The notes: a model not told the origin generated them from the sequence alone. DNA of 64,000 nucleotides from Tetrastigma voinierianum (GCA_016808115.1 JAEQBH010002957.1:1-64000); one strand, 5' to 3'. Positions 45,240-57,560 are shown, numbered from the stretch's first letter. Numbers and translations: made by a program.

Positions 45240-45950
45240 GATTTTTTCTTCGATTACAAACGAAAAAAAATACATGGCATTCATTCAGTAATAACAAACC
45301 AACCTAGATTTTCAGTCTTAAAACCAAAAAAAAAAAAAAAACAACATATACAATAACATGCATTGACAGTTAGTTCGAGAAAATTACGCGTGGCGTCGTT
45401 GAGTAACAAGCCAACTTGGATTTTCGATTACCAAAACCGGAAAAATAGCACATCTGATAACATGCGATAGCAGTTGAAATTTCTGAAAATTCGCATGGCA
45501 TTCATTCAAGTAATAACGAAGGCAACTTGGATTTTGGAGTCTTAAAACCCCCTAAAAAAGCACGCACATACAATAACATGCAGGGCAGTTAGTTCGAGAA
45601 AGTGCATGGCATTCCATTCAAGTAATAACAAGCCAACTTGGATTTTCGGTCTTAAAACCCCGAAAAGCGGCTGTCGGTAACATCTGATAGCAGTTAGTTT
45701 CGAGAAAATTACGCATGCCATTCATTCAAGTAATAACAAGCAAGCAGATTTCGGTCTTAAAACCGGAAAAACAACACATACAATAACATCTGATAACGAT
45801 TAGTTCGGAAAGTGCATGTCATTCGTTCAGTAATAACAAGCAAACTTAGATTTGAGTCTTAAAACCGGAAAAATAGCAAAATCTGATAAAAGCGTTAACA
45901 GATCGGTTCAGAGAAAAAGTGCATGGTATTCATTCGAGGTAATAACAAAT
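45240..45950 (-). repeat. Tandem repeat, unit about 105-115 bp, in the B2 3' LTR
   Basis: Six or more units with GCATGGCATTCATTCAAGTA, AATAACAAGCCAACTTGGAT, TTTTCGGTCTTAAAACC and AACATGCGATAGCAGTTAGT in fixed order. TTAGTTCGAG marks fall near 45371, 45590, 45687 and 45798. Confidence 0.9.
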
Positions 45951-46090
45951 CAACTCAATCAAATGCCATTTCCCATGGCCACTAAGCAAAAATAACGAGG
46001 AGGAAAGATCCTCACTTCTTAGTGTAGTAGGACCAGTTCTTGATCCTCAAACCTTGCAAAAATTAGGGGTGTTTGTGGCTTCCTCCTCCT

Positions 46091-46129
46091 TTTCCTTCCT
46101 TCCTTCCTTCCTTCCTTCCTTCCTTCCTT
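46091..46129. repeat. (TTCC)n microsatellite in the B2 3' LTR
   Basis: About ten TTCC units within a longer pyrimidine tract. The 5' LTR counterpart at 63181-63206 has about six and a half units. Confidence 0.95.
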
Positions 46130-46640
46130 TCTTTTCTTTCTTTCTTTCTCTCTTTTCTTTTTCTCCTTTTGTCTACGAATTGTTTTGAAATCTCTCCTCT
46201 AACCACCAAGTTCGTTTGACCTAGGTGGAGCACACCTAACACCAATTTTTTTGACACTTGGTCAACTCAAGACCAAGTGTTCTCCATGCCACAATTTCAA
46301 CCACTTTCATGCTCATGCATGAGGGTGGCTTGACATTGGTCCCCACCAACTCTTCAAATCTAAGGGCATGACCGTAGCTACCATGTGCCAAGTGTCTCCT
46401 ATGCAAGTGCCACATGGCACCTCATGGTTGGCCCGTTCCGTCTCGAAATGCGTGAAAAAAATGACAGTCTCGAAATTCGACGCAGTTTGTTTGGTTCAAC
46501 TAGATTTTGCGAGATAATTCTAACGGCGTGATCCGTTTCGTCATCAGGGTCGAGAAAAATCTAGGGTTTGTCACGTACTATCCGTGAAAATTACGATTAG
46601 CTCATTTTTAGAAAAAATACGCTTTTCTCGGGTTTCACAT

Positions 46641-46661
46641 TCTCCTCCTCTTAAAAGAATT
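46641..46661 (-). promoter_or_regulatory. B2 polypurine tract
   Basis: TTCTCCTCCTCTTAAAAGAA on the plus strand, complement of AAGAGGAGGAGAA beside the LTR start. Confidence 0.88.
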
Positions 46662-46689
46662 TTGTCTCAAAATTATCGCATATATACAA

Positions 46690-47150
46690 ACATTCAAATG
46701 CATGCATATGTAATAGTCATTTAAAACATTAATGACTAAACCTTACACCTTCCCATTGACAAGAGGGATAGTTGGCGCGCACGGTGTGCTCGCACTCCCA
46801 TGTCGCCTCCTCAACTCCTCGGTGCTGCCACAACACCTTCACAAGCCTCACAGTCTTTCCACGCAAAACCTGCTCTCTACTACCTATGATACGCACTAGT
46901 CCCTCCTCGAAGAAGGTCCTATACACTGCAAACAAGCTCGCTTTGATTCAGCTATGAGTTGGACTGGAGTATACTTTCGAACGCATGGAGGCGTGAAATA
47001 CCTCATGAATGCTTTCGACCTTCGGCGGCAATGCTAGCAAATCACGCCTTGCGCCTACCCTTTTTCAGTACCTCGAAGGGTCCAATGTACCTCGGCGACA
47101 ACTTCCCTCTTTTTTCTTGAATCTAATCGCTCATCTTAGGCATCGCCCGA
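46690..47150 (-). pseudogene. B2 chromodomain and integrase C-terminus
   Basis: 46935-46729 on the minus strand is open and contains GSREQVLRGKTVRLVKVLWQ followed by HRGVEEATWECEHTVR, the best preserved chromodomain-like motif in the window. Upstream, 47150-47050 gives HAFRAMPKMSD, KRGKLSPRYIGPFEVL, the GPF/Y-type module, then frames break until the chromodomain. Confidence 0.85.
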
Positions 47151-48214
47151 AAGGCATGATCGCGCTTGGCTAGAGTCATTGTCGTACATCAAGCGTAACT
47201 CTTACGCCGGCTCACGGCGATGAGGCGCTTAGGATCATACCCACCTTGTCAGGGAGTGTCTCTAATCAAATACGGACCGTTGATGGAATACCACCTCGTC
47301 AACATATCGATGATCAGGCATGGCCTCAGTAGAGAGCCTCATAGGGCGCCATGCGAGATACTTGCTTGATAGCTGATATTGTGGCGAGACTCTATCAAGA
47401 GACAAGTGCTCCTCGGCTACCCTTGAGGATCTAGACAGCATGCTTTCATGACATGTCCTCTAAAATCTGAATAGTCCGCTTTGATTGACAATCCGTTTGA
47501 GGATGAAAAACGGTACTCATCTAAAGTCCCCATGACCTTCTGGAAACTCTTCAAATAAAGCGTAAGCGAGGGATCCGTTGCGATACTATGGTGGAACTCT
47601 ATGCAACCGTACTATCTCGTATATACAACACAATAGAATTCCTTGATGTGAAGGTCATCGCCGCGGCAAAATGTCTTGGAGCTTATTGGAGTCGGTCCAC
47701 TATAACCAGTATCGCATCGTAGCTTCCGCAATGTCCAGTGACAAGTGGTCTAAAAGTCCATCGTGATGTGTGCTCCCCACTTCCACTCCGCTATCTCCAA
47801 TGGTTGGGTAATACGCTAACACGTGAACCTTGTCGGACAAAATCCCACGTGCATGCCTCGCCGTCCGTATAGTAATGCGCGGCAGGTCATGATGCATCTT
47901 CGTGCCACTTGGATGCACAGAATCGGGAGCAATGGAACTCCTGAGGATCTCCTCCTCGAATCCCAATCGGCGGGGACCTGACGAGTCCCTATCTCACAGA
48001 AGACTACCATCGTGTGGATGGCTTCGACAGCCGTCCATTGTGGCTGCTGGCCCCTGATGGATACTAGTTACGCGTCGCACTTTTTGGGACTATCCTGCGC
48101 TTTCGATAGAGACGGCGTAGCCATCATGCTTCGAGGTACCACTGAGCACAGCTCATCGTCTTTGCGGTGTGGCTGCCCCAGCGTCTCGAGCATCCTCGGC
48201 TCGGGGAAGCTATG
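47151..48214 (-). pseudogene. B2 integrase remnant
   Basis: The core is recognised on the minus strand near 47795-47735 by EWKWGAHITMDF (first catalytic Asp in MDF). Downstream pieces near 47700-47620 correspond to the family SAHFLPIKETF region and near 47420-47340 to the DGQSERTIQTLEDMLR region. 47270-47150 resembles the YEALYGRRCR...WAEVGE stretch. The zinc-finger part between 48200 and 47900 is unreadable. Integrase would insert the DNA copy into chromosomes; the 5-bp duplications elsewhere in this window fit its activity. Confidence 0.65.
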
Positions 48215-48720
48215 CTAGCAAGTACCCCCTGTGGGCTTTCGGCTAAACACGTCGGCCACACATTTGCCTTCTAGGGATGGTGTCTGAAAATGAAGTCGTA
48301 ATCTTCCAAAAACTCCATCCACCTCTGTTTGCCTCATGTTGAGGTCTCGTTGCGTGACGATGTATTTGGACCTTTGTGAATTACGAAACTGTTGCTCACC
48401 GCATAAGTAGAGCACAGATCTTCAGGCGAAGACTACGGTATCCAACTCCATGTCATGAGTGGGTAATTCTTCGTGATTCTTCAGCGCGAGAACCATAAGC
48501 CACAACCTTCTGACGCATCGAGACACACCCGATCCGTCCTTGAAGCATCCTGATTACCTTTGTGTACATGTCGCTTTAAAGAGACTATTGGGATAGGAGC
48601 TGAAGTAAGCTTCCTCTTGGTCTGAGCATTCGCTCACATGGGTCATCCCATACAAACTTGACCTCATTCGGTCCAATCTTGTCATAAGCCCATTTGCTAG
48701 CGGGAGAAATCCTCTATAAA
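48215..48720 (-). pseudogene. B2 RNase H remnant
   Basis: 48415-48215 (minus) is open: QRSKYIVTQRDLNMRQTEVD and LEGKCVADVFSRK, equal to the family YLFTQKDLNMRQRRW and KANVVADALSRK. The upstream part with the first active-site residues (48720-48420) has broken frames. Confidence 0.78.
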
Positions 48721-49620
48721 CCTCCTGTAATACCCCGCCAATCCTAGAAACTCGTGTCTCGGCGACTTAAGTCTCTCGACTCATCACGAGCCTCAGCCTT
48801 CCCCGGGTCACCAGACACGCCCGGCGACCTGACGTGTCCCAAAGAAACCCACCTCGACAAGCGGCTTCGCGCTGGGCTTGGCATACAAGCGTGATCCCTC
48901 GAGGCGTGTGCGATTCTCCAGAAGCAGTCCCTCTGCCACCTCCGATTGGGAGTAGATTAGGATGTCATCGATAAGGCACCACAAATTTATCTAAATAGGG
49001 TTGGAACGCCACATTCATGAGGCCCTGAATCTTAGTTGGTGCACAAATCAATCCAAAGACATCACAGTAAACTAAGAGTGCCCATCTGGCGTCTTGACGT
49101 CTTAGGGATGTATGCGCTCCTTAACTCTCAGGCGTGGTAACCGGTCTGAAGGTCACATCTTGGAGTAGACTCGCTCTCATTGTCAGATAAGTCATCAATC
49201 CTGCCTTAATGGATACCAATTCTTGATTGTAACCCTATTCAAGCTATGCATGTCGATGCATAGTCAAAGGGTCTTATCATTCTTCTTCGCAAATAGAGCA
49301 GGGGAGCACCCGTAGTGAAGTGTTGGTCCCAATGAAACCAACGCATTAACTCGTATACGGACCTTTGACTCCTGCGACTCGTGGCGCCATCCTATGCGGG
49401 TCGTAGAAATGGCGGCGTCCGAGATAACAATGCGGAAGTATACATACCTCGGTGGAGGTAATCCGGTAGCTTTCAGTGCGGTATACTGCCCGATTGGAAG
49501 TAATGTCTGTGCTTTCGTCCGGAAAAACATCCTCGTGCCGCCAAACCACCGGGGTAGACTCATATCTTTATCTCACCTGGAATCCTCTGGGAATTAGCTA
49601 GCTAGTGACCGTCAGCTGCA
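48721..49620 (-). pseudogene. B2 reverse transcriptase remnant
   Basis: Minus strand, from the EDVFPDE start region (49549-49520) via RIGWRHESQESK (decayed RMAPAELQELK) and CSPALFAKKNDKTL at about 49300-49264 to the DYRQL region near 49255-49215. The catalytic IDDILIYS lies at 48972-48951, with both Asp kept. The end is near 48720, where the FLGLAGYYRRFIE-like words run into RNase H. Repeated frameshifts. Confidence 0.82.
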
Positions 49621-49699
49621 CCGATGCCATCCGTGAATCATACCGCGGTATGGGGTGAAACATCGTGCTGTTCACAAACACAACCTGAAGTGCCGTCGG

Positions 49700-50120
49700 T
49701 GTGTGGCGGTGGCTCTCATACGAGTCACAATCTATGACAACTTGGGTAGTGCCGTCGACCAGTCAAATCCAGGGATGACCTCGAATCGACATGTCCATGA
49801 CTCGGAGTCCAGGTAATTAGAGATCTCGAAGATCTCTAACTCACATCCCCGACATATCCGATCAATTCTAGCCTTAGTCCCTATGGGAGAACTCACATGC
49901 AGTGGATCGTCTAAGGTCTCAACATCTAAGCCCAATACTCTCACACAAGATGCAACAATAAAGGAATGAGATGAACCTGAGTCAAATAACACCCTTGCCC
50001 TTTGAGAGCGAAAGAGTAGAAATTTTGCACGAATCAGTTGATCTCCTGCCTTGATTTGCGAATGCCGGCGTAGACACGCCCACGAGCCCCGAAGTCCGAC
50101 TGTACGCGTCACCGACCTCG
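49700..50120 (-). pseudogene. B2 aspartic protease, active site intact
   Basis: Open from about 50175 to 49732 on the minus strand. ARVLFDSGSSHSFIVASCV carries an intact DSG active site, followed by LGLDVETLDDPLHVSSPIGT, CRGCELEIFEI and then a decayed VIPGFDW (family VILGMDW). This is the only protease in the window with a complete DSG. It ends with a stop at 49732, where the family protein would continue into RT. Confidence 0.88.
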
Positions 50121-50802
50121 ACGTCTCCGGCCTTTGGCTGTCACGTAGGCTGCTGATGCTTTCGTGTCTCACCACGAGGCCGATACTTGTTTCGCCCGAT
50201 GCGGGAGTAGAACATCGCGAGTACAGTCATATCCTTGATGATTGGGATTGTGGTGTCCCTTGATCCTGAAACCCCTGTATTTGGAGATAGTTTCGCCTTA
50301 TGTGTCTGGTGATGCGGTGAAGCCATCATCATCCCGGCGGCGGTAACTCGGACTGGCCTTGTACATTCATAGTGGCCCCTCACGAACCCAGGTGGAGCAG
50401 TCCTCTGCTTCTTTCTCGACTGCAAGAAGAAGCAGCTCCCCCTCTTCTTATCACTGCTTTTTAGCATCCCAGGATGCTACGACGTCATTGCCGCTCGATG
50501 ATCAAAGGTTACTAACCATCGAGTCCATATCTTGTAGGTTATGTCCTACAATCTTGCCCCTGATGGACAACTTCAGCCCATCCTCGAACTTCCTGACCAT
50601 GGCTGCGTCATTGGCCACATAAGCATCCTCGAAACGTGCCAACTCTATGAATGCGCTGCGTACTCGAAGTGCGATCATCGCCCCACATCTGTTCGAGGAA
50701 CTCTCGGGCCTTTGCGTATCTGAAATGGGAAGAGTACTTCCCCCATGAATAGTCTCCGAAAATCATCCCATGTCATAGTCTCCAAGTCTTTGAGTAAATC
50801 CT
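50121..50802 (-). pseudogene. B2 gag, C-terminal part
   Basis: Minus strand from the A3 insertion: TMTWDDFRRLFMGEVLFPF (about 50784-50725), then IRKGPRVP and the LKLSIRGKIVGHNLQDMDSM-type region at 50590-50520. The linker reads KKRGSCFFLQSRKKQRTAPP at about 50449-50390. Only RGHYEC remains of the zinc knuckle, near 50380. The N-terminal part continues beyond A3 at 60150. Confidence 0.8.
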
Positions 50803-52753
50803 TTAGCCAGACAGAAATTCCAATTTTGAAAAAGGGCAAAAATGTATTGGAGGTTACAAAATTATAATTTCGGTTAAAAATCCATAATTTATTCTCTAGA
50901 TCTCGGATGATGAAATAGATTTCACCGTTGGAATCGTCATGTGAAATCTAGCTAGATTGTAAAATTTCGTCAAATTCCGATACAGTCGGAATTTACATGT
51001 TTTTCGATGCATCGCATTTTGGGTGCCGTAAAACGATTTTCGATGCGAAAAAAGTCACGTATAACACGTAATCATGTGACATAAGTGGCATGAGTAGAGA
51101 ATTGATGAAAATGGATGGTCGAGGCAAGTGTAGAATGTCAAGCTGGGAAAATAAGGGCCGCATTGATGGCATTATATGGTGTTTAAATGATAATAATGCC
51201 AAATTAGTCGTCTTTGATGTCATCTCTTCAAATGTTAAAAGAAGCCCAGCATTGAATTTGGGAGGTTGATCCGATGGTGAAAATGGAGATTTTCTTTGAG
51301 AGAGCTCTCTAAAATATCGCATGATCCGATCGTCGACAGTCTTCGGGACAAGAAGGGAAGAATTTGCTCTTCGGGGAGAGAGCTTCGCATGAGTCTAGGA
51401 TTTAAGGAGTTTAGACAAACTCCTTGAGGTAGGAGTTTCTCCCTACTTGGGTTTTATTCCTTCTTTAAGTACTTTACGAATGTTTGAGTCGAATGAGGCC
51501 GTGAGGGGCCGTTTGATCGATCCCAAACCTTGGGACCAAATTGATATGAAATTTTGAACACCATTGGGCGACCGTGGCGCGCGACTGATTGGGTTATTAA
51601 ATTTGGTATGTATAGAATTCGATAATGGCTGTGAAACGGGTTCACTAAAGTGAGCCGATGATTTTTGAATTTTTGGGAGCCAATGTAGGGTTTCATATTT
51701 AAAACGGTGTTCTCAAAAATATATTTTGTGTGAAAATGTGTTTGATCGAGTGATTCAAGTTGAATTGCTCGTGTTTGATCATAGCCAAGTGAGCCTAATT
51801 TTGATGTATGAAATGGGAGTTTATGACATGATTGTGTGGTGTTGTTTTGTAAATATATGCATGTTTATATATTTACATGTAATTCAAACTGTATTAAATT
51901 GGCATACATGCATTCCATATGCCAGCTGGAACACCACAGGACTATAGGAGTGAGTGCATGGATGAGTCTAAAGAAAATGGTTCGGGTTATGCGAAATGTT
52001 AATTATCGGTAGTCAAACTAAAAATATCAATCGTCGGAGGCGGCCCAGTGTGTGCTTGTCGGAGGAGTAGTCTTAAATAATATCAATCATCGGAGACGGC
52101 CAATTGATATATACACATCGGAGGGTTGTCCACAAAACAAACAAAATAATAGATTCTCATACGAGAGAAAGGCGAGAGTGTGAGGGGAGTCGGTGAGGAC
52201 TTCAGTGCGAGATGATGAGTTGGGGCATTCAAGTAGGATCATGCATTTGCTTGAATGCGTGTTTATTTTGGAACATTGCGCACTTGGGTGAAGTAGCCCA
52301 TAGGCGATTCCACTGCGAGGCATTAGCTCGCCTGTCGAGGGATATTATTTCTGGTGGGAGCGTGCGAGGGACGGCTCGTCTGGGTGAGGTTGTGAAAGAA
52401 AGTGGGTTGTGGCTTTGATGGATTTCTACATGTATTAGGAATTCTCTAATTTTGATATATGTGTTGTATAAGTATGAAATTGTTAACTCTTAGAACTATT
52501 GGACATAGTTGGTATGTTTCACAGAGGATATTGTTATGAGTCGCGTTTATGGGCCCCAGTAAGTAGTTTTACTCATGTGATGATATATTGGGCCCCAATT
52601 TTGGGACGGTATATGCAAGTATTGTATTTGAGTAAAGCTCCGTACAAGGAGACTACACTTGATTACCGTGAAAAATGTCGGGTCACTTTTGACGTCCGCA
52701 GGTATTACGAGGTTGTGGTAGTCAGCCGGACCCTCGGGTTTTGGGGTGTCACA
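50803..52753 (+). repeat. A3 5' LTR
   Basis: From about AGACAGAAATTCCAATTTTG to GGTTTTGGGGTGTCACA, 1.95 kb, matching 58184-60149. The start is approximate because TGTA is not readable. Confidence 0.85.
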
Positions 52754-52756
52754 GCT

Positions 52757-52768
52757 TGGTATCAGAGC
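52757..52768 (+). promoter_or_regulatory. A3 primer binding site (tRNA-Met type)
   Basis: Exact TGGTATCAGAGC, three bases after the LTR end, followed by TTAGGTATACG. Confidence 0.93.
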
Positions 52769-53623
52769 TTAGGTATACGAATACCTAGGGAGCTCGGGTT
52801 GGGTATCCATTATAACTAGGTGTGGTTCGATGTTTAGTTTAGGTATGAGATTACCTAGGAAAATCACGGGACAAAAACTAGAACACTGCATGTGTTTTGA
52901 TTGTGATCATGTGATTGTGTGATTGATGTTTATAACATGTGTGATCATGTGGTTGTTTGATAAATGGTGTGTATACCATGTTGTGTGTGTTGCGAGTGAT
53001 TGGGTGCTTAGTAATTGCTTGTATGATGTGTTAGAAAATGGTGGGTTTACTACGAGTGTGTAAAACTGGAAGAGAAAATAAATGAACTAAATTTTAATAA
53101 AATTTAGTTAGTTTATTGGATAATGAAATCAAATTTAAATAAATTTGAGGTTTGAACATAGGGTTAGTGTTTGGATCGGGAGGTTTGAAAATTGTTGGAC
53201 AACATGGTCGAGAATAAAAGAAAATAAATTTATAAGTTTACTTGGATTCCCAGGAGGTAAGTAAATAATTTGCTCTCAAGGTTTACAAGTTGTAAAATTG
53301 AAGAAAATTGAATAGAATAAAATTTTATAAATTTATTTGAGTATCTTTTTGGAAAATAATAATAGAAAAAAAAATATAAGGTATATTTTTATTTTCCCGA
53401 TGTGGAATTAATAAACAAAATCAAATAAAATTAGACAAAAAATTTTTGAAAATAAATTTTTTGTTGAAAACAATATTTAAAAAAAAAATTGATTGCCTTG
53501 CATTACCTGTAAATGTAAGGACAATGTGTATACACTGATTTATGTGTATGATTAGTGTCTCGGGGCTTTGTTTATGCCTTAGAGATACTGTATTGAGATT
53601 TAACCGCCATGTTAATTGTGTAG
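52769..53623 (+). other. A3 leader
   Basis: 855-bp AT-rich leader without coding sense. It repeats AAATTT-type near-palindromes (53090-53110, 53320-53335) and shares TTGATTGCCTTGCATTACCTG (53489-53509) with the A1 leader. Much shorter than the leaders of A1, A2 and A4; no tandem array. Confidence 0.65.
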
Positions 53624-54760
53624 ATGGCTAATAGAGGACGAGGACGTAGAGGACGTCCACGGGTCTTGGTCGAGCTGCAGAGCATTTTGACCCGACCCTT
53701 GGGTATTTGATCAGCCAGGCCTTTCTTCAGGCTGTGGGTGTTACGACATTTTGCTAAACGCATAGGCTAGCATAGCAGGTAGTCAAGGAGGACCTAGTAA
53801 CCTCCAAAGATTTAGAGCGCACCACCCTGAGCATTCACAGGGGAGGAGACCCGATGGTGAAGACCATTGGTTTATCACGGTCGAGCGTACTAGAATTGTG
53901 GAGTCACCTCCGTCTGACCGGGATCGAGTTATTGCATTCAGCTAGAGGGCGAGGCCCGGGTATGGTGGAGATGGGCTAGGACTTTTAGAGACTTAGAGGT
54001 TATGACATGGGTAGAGTTTCAGGAGCTGTTCATGGGTAAGTACTTTCTAGAGACTGCGAGGCATGCAAAGGCTCAGGAGTTCCTAGAGCTGAAGCAGGGG
54101 GCGATGATTGTGATGGACTACGTGGCTAGATTCACAGAGTTAGCCCGATTTGATGATGATTACGTGGCCATAGACATGGCCAAGGTGAGGAGATTCGAGA
54201 ATGGACTGAAGTTGTCCGGGTCGGACGGGATATGGACTCCACCTGCGAGTAATGGATTCCGTGGTTGGGATGGCCTTGACTATAGAGAGAGATGGAGGAT
54301 GCTGAAGCTCACGGATGCGAGTGTTAGTGGTAAAGGAAGGACAATGGTCTTCTTCTGTTCGAGGAAAGAAGGCAAGAGCTTCTAGTTCCACGAGGGTTCG
54401 AGTCACGGCCATCCGGGCCGAGGATAGATGAGATTACCGGTCGGGGACCGGATGGTGTGCTACCATTGTCGGCTGGACACATGGGGCAGGAATTCCCCCG
54501 AGACGAGGGGATCCCCGGGGTTTGGGACAGCACGATCCCGGTCGATGCTTGAGGACAGAGAGATCGATCACGTTTCTCCAAAGCGGTCACGAGGCCCGAG
54601 GAGAGGCGATCTCTCGGTTTAGGGAGCTACCGGCTCTGCATTTCACAGACCAGGCAGGGGCCGGGTATGCGGTGGGCGGAGGGACGGAGTCCACGAGCGG
54701 GGACATCCAGGGGGTCCGGGCGTGTCTACGCACGTCACCGCGGTGAGTCGGCTGAATCGG
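53624..54760 (+). pseudogene. A3 gag
   Basis: Starts MANRGRGRRGRPRV at 53624, a basic N-terminus. 54002-54385 is open and contains MTWVEFQELFMGKYFLETAR, HAKAQEFLELKQG and MDYVARFTELARFDDDYVAI, the conserved capsid region, then VRRFENGLKL. VCYHCRLDTWGRNSP (about 54450-54494) is the zinc knuckle with its first two Cys in place and the His lost. Stops near 53711 and several frameshifts interrupt it. The length to protease is normal for the family. Confidence 0.87.
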
Positions 54761-55150
54761 CCCAGGTTATCGGGGTGCGCTTTTTCTATCCTGCGCTTTA
54801 TGGAAATTTAGAGTGTTGATTCTAGTCTTGCATTTGTTCATTCTTTTCATCGGTTGTGATCGAGTTGGGCTTAGAGGTTAAGACCTTAGAAGAGCCTTTG
54901 TATGTGAGTTCTTCCCTAAGGATTAGGGCTAGAATAGGTATGATATGTCGGAGTTGCGGCTTGAGGAGATCTCGAGGACTCTGCTACGGTGGACTGAGGA
55001 TCACGGACATGTCGAGGAGTTAGATGTCGTGCACAGGGATTGATTGTCGATAGCTTACGGGGTCATTATCGATTGTGAGTGGCAGGAGGTTGCTACCACC
55101 GCGAGACGGCTGCTCGTGTGGTGTTTTTAGGGAGGCAAGCATGGCCATTT
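54761..55150 (+). pseudogene. A3 aspartic protease remnant
   Basis: GTGTTGATTCTAGTCTTGC at about 54805 encodes the active-site stretch (VDSSLAFVHSF-like) with Asp-Ser kept and Gly read as Ser. Then EPLYVSSSLRIRARIG at about 54894-54940, and pieces of the VIDCEWQEVATTARRLL type up to 55110. Frameshifted throughout. Confidence 0.68.
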
Positions 55151-56190
55151 AGGAGACGGTATGAGTCCGGGTGTCGAGACGGTTAGTAGGTTAGGTGTGA
55201 GCCTTACCTTGGGCGAGGAGGGCAGACCAGATCTGCACCAGTAGTATGCGGTATGTGGATGTTTTCGGATGAGCTACCTGGACTACCTCCATAGAGGGTA
55301 GTAGACTTCAATATCGAGTTACACCTTGGTACTTCACCATCTCTATATTTCAGCATAGGATGGCAGGTTGAGGTGCGGGAACTCAAAGTTCGATTACGGA
55401 GCTATTGAGCAAGGGTTCATTAGGCGAGCACTTCACCATGGGGCGCTCCGGTTATTTGCGAAGAAGAAGGACAAGACCCTTGTGCATTGGTTACCGGCCA
55501 GTTGAGCCAGGAGTTCGCAGTCGAGGTGGTACCCCAAATTAAGGATTGAGGATTTGTTTGATTAGTTGAGAGAATCTTGAGTCTACTCGAGATAGACCTT
55601 CTGCTTCCGGTTACCAATCGGTTGAGGTTGGGGATCTGAATAATCCCTAGACGGAGTTTAGGGCGCGTTATGGGCACTTTGAGTTTCACGGTGATGCCCT
55701 TTTGGATGACGAATGCGCTAGTAACGTTCATTGGATCTCATCATAGGATATTCGACCCTATTTAGATAAGTTTGTCGTAGTCTTCGTGGATGACATCTTG
55801 ATCTCCCACATTCGAGTGGGAGCATGGTATCGCGAGGATCATTTGGAGGTTGTTGAGAGACCATCGGCTGTCGCCAAAGTTCGGTAAGTGCGAGTTAAAG
55901 CTTCGCGAGGTGAGATTTTTAGGACACGTGGTGTCAGGATCAGGAGTGTCAGTTGACCCAGAGAAGGTCGAGGTAGTGATGACTTGGGAGAGGCCGAAGT
56001 CAGTCTTCGAGACACGTAGTTTCTTGGGATTGGCAGGGTATTACAAGAGATTCATTGAGGATTTCTCCAGGATAGCAGCACCTATGACTAGGTTGACCCG
56101 GAAGGAGGTCAAGTTTGATTGGGATGACCGATGCGAGGAGGCATTCCCGGGAGTTGAAGGAGACTTACTTGAGCTTCCATCTTGATAGTC
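55151..56190 (+). pseudogene. A3 reverse transcriptase
   Basis: DVFSDELPGLPP near 55257-55292, then VVDFNIELHLGTSP, KVRLRSY and TSPWGAPV near 55430-55450, GHFEFHGDA-type region near 55670-55700 and FVDDIL at 55783-55800 with both catalytic Asp. 55850-56185 is open: MLRDHRLSPKFGKCELKLRE, VRFLGHVVSGSGVSVDPEK, SFLGLAGYYKRFIEDFSR and EVKFDWDDRCEEAF. The N-terminal half is broken by stops. Confidence 0.9.
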
Positions 56191-56570
56191 CGGATAACGA
56201 GACGAGGGGTACCTGATGTATTGTGATGCCTCTAGGGCGGGCCAGGATGTGTTTTGATCACGGTCAGGAGGGTAGTAACTATGGTTCTCGTTAGTTGAAG
56301 AATCCGCAGGCAAATTGCACGACATGAAGTTGGCGGTCGTAGTCTTTGCCTTGAAGATTTGGCACATTTGCCATACGGCGGGGAGTTCGAGGTGTACTCA
56401 GACCATAAAGTCTGAAGTATATTTTCAAGCAGCGGGACATATTATGAGGCAACGGATGGATGGAGTTCTAGATGATTATTATTTCACTTTGCATTACCAT
56501 CCGGTAGGCAAATGTCGTGGCGATCTGTCCCGGTTGGAAGTCCGCGAGGAGCGTTAGGTAGTATAGCTTC
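56191..56570 (+). pseudogene. A3 RNase H remnant
   Basis: Pieces YCDASRAGQDVF near 56219-56254 (catalytic Asp in YCDAS), the RQLKNPQANCTT-like part near 56295-56330, then MHDMKLAVVVFALKIWHI at 56315 (decayed HDLELAAVVFALKIW). DGVLDDYYFTLHYHPVGK is at about 56461-56514. Frames are broken between pieces. Confidence 0.78.
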
Positions 56571-57560
56571 TCGGGGGAGTGGCGGATGCTCGAGGCGTCG
56601 GACCGGTTTAGACTCTGATGCGGCGGCTTGAGACTAAGGGTACCTTGAGGAGTTTGGAGTGGCTACCGCAGGTCTGTTGAAGCGGTGATTGAGTCTTAGT
56701 GGCAAGGCAGAGATGAGTATCCATCGGGGCCAGTGCGTATGGTACGGTGTGAGGGCTGGACCTTTGCTACCGAGATGGTAGTCTTTGATATGGGGGCCAG
56801 GGTAGTGAGTTCCCCAATTGACAAATTTGAGAGGAGGGTGTAGGGAATTTTCACTTTGCTCGATTTTGCATTGCATCAGGTGTGAGTGTACCGGGGATAT
56901 CGTCGCTGAAGCAATGCGGGCGGAATGAAGAGGCAGCATGGGGACTTTATCTGACGATGTCTCACATGTCGTGAGGTTAAGAAATGGGCATCGAAGCCGG
57001 CGGGGCTACGCCGGCCATTGGAGTAAATTTGAGTGGAAGTGGGAGCACGTCACGATGGACTTTGTGACCCACTTGCCACAGACGCAGCAGAAGCATGACC
57101 TAGTATGGGTGATAGTGGACCGACTCACAAAGTCGGCACATTTTCTAGCCATGCGGATGACCTTCGCCTTGGAGAGATTCTGCCGGTTGTACATTCGAGG
57201 AATGGAAATGCGGTATGGAGTACCGGTAACAGTATCGGATAGGGACCCAGGGTTTACGTCGCACTTTGGAAGAGGTTCCAAGGCTGGGTACGGTGGCGCA
57301 ATGAGTGCAACTTTCCACCCTCGGGCGGATGGTGGTCCCCGAGAGGGTATCTGAGTATTAGAGGGACATGAATCTTGAGGCATCGTCTTGGATCATAAGA
57401 GATTAGTTGAGAGGAGCATTTTCCCTTAGTGGAATTAAGCCTACAACAACGATTATCGGTAGTCTCAGGATGTACTTAGAGTATGAGGTGCGTATGGGGT
57501 ACGTCATGGTCACCATTATTTTTGGACGAGGTGGGAGAGAGCTTCATCGCGGTCTGATTT
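56571..57560 (+). pseudogene. A3 integrase
   Basis: 56938-57354 is open and carries the catalytic core: SKFEWKWEHVTMDFVTHLP, HDLVWVIVDRLTKSAHFLAM, RFCRLYIRGMEMRYGVPVTV and SDRDPGFTSHFGRG, with the first and second catalytic Asp in TMDF and SDRDP. The third acidic residue lies beyond a frameshift near 57300. The HHCC finger is expected at 56880-57000; only fragments with H and C can be seen. After 57360 the LEDMLRACAL / VEFAYNNDY / WTEVGE series is frameshifted. Confidence 0.88.

Larger units (their letters stand above)
43782..46640 (-). repeat. B2 3' LTR
   Basis: From CGCTGACACCCCC (decayed TGTGACACC) to CTCGGGTTTCACA, about 2.86 kb, matching 60935-63692. It has a tandem array (45240-45950), a poly-A run (45326-45342) and a TTCC microsatellite (46091-46129). 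A minus-strand frame at 45233-44913 is LTR sequence, not a gene. Confidence 0.85.

Noticed and set aside
46063..46257. Lys/Glu-rich open frame on the minus strand near 46100
   Set aside because: It is the translation of the TTCC/TTTC microsatellite in the B2 LTR; the twin at 63034-63279 is the same.
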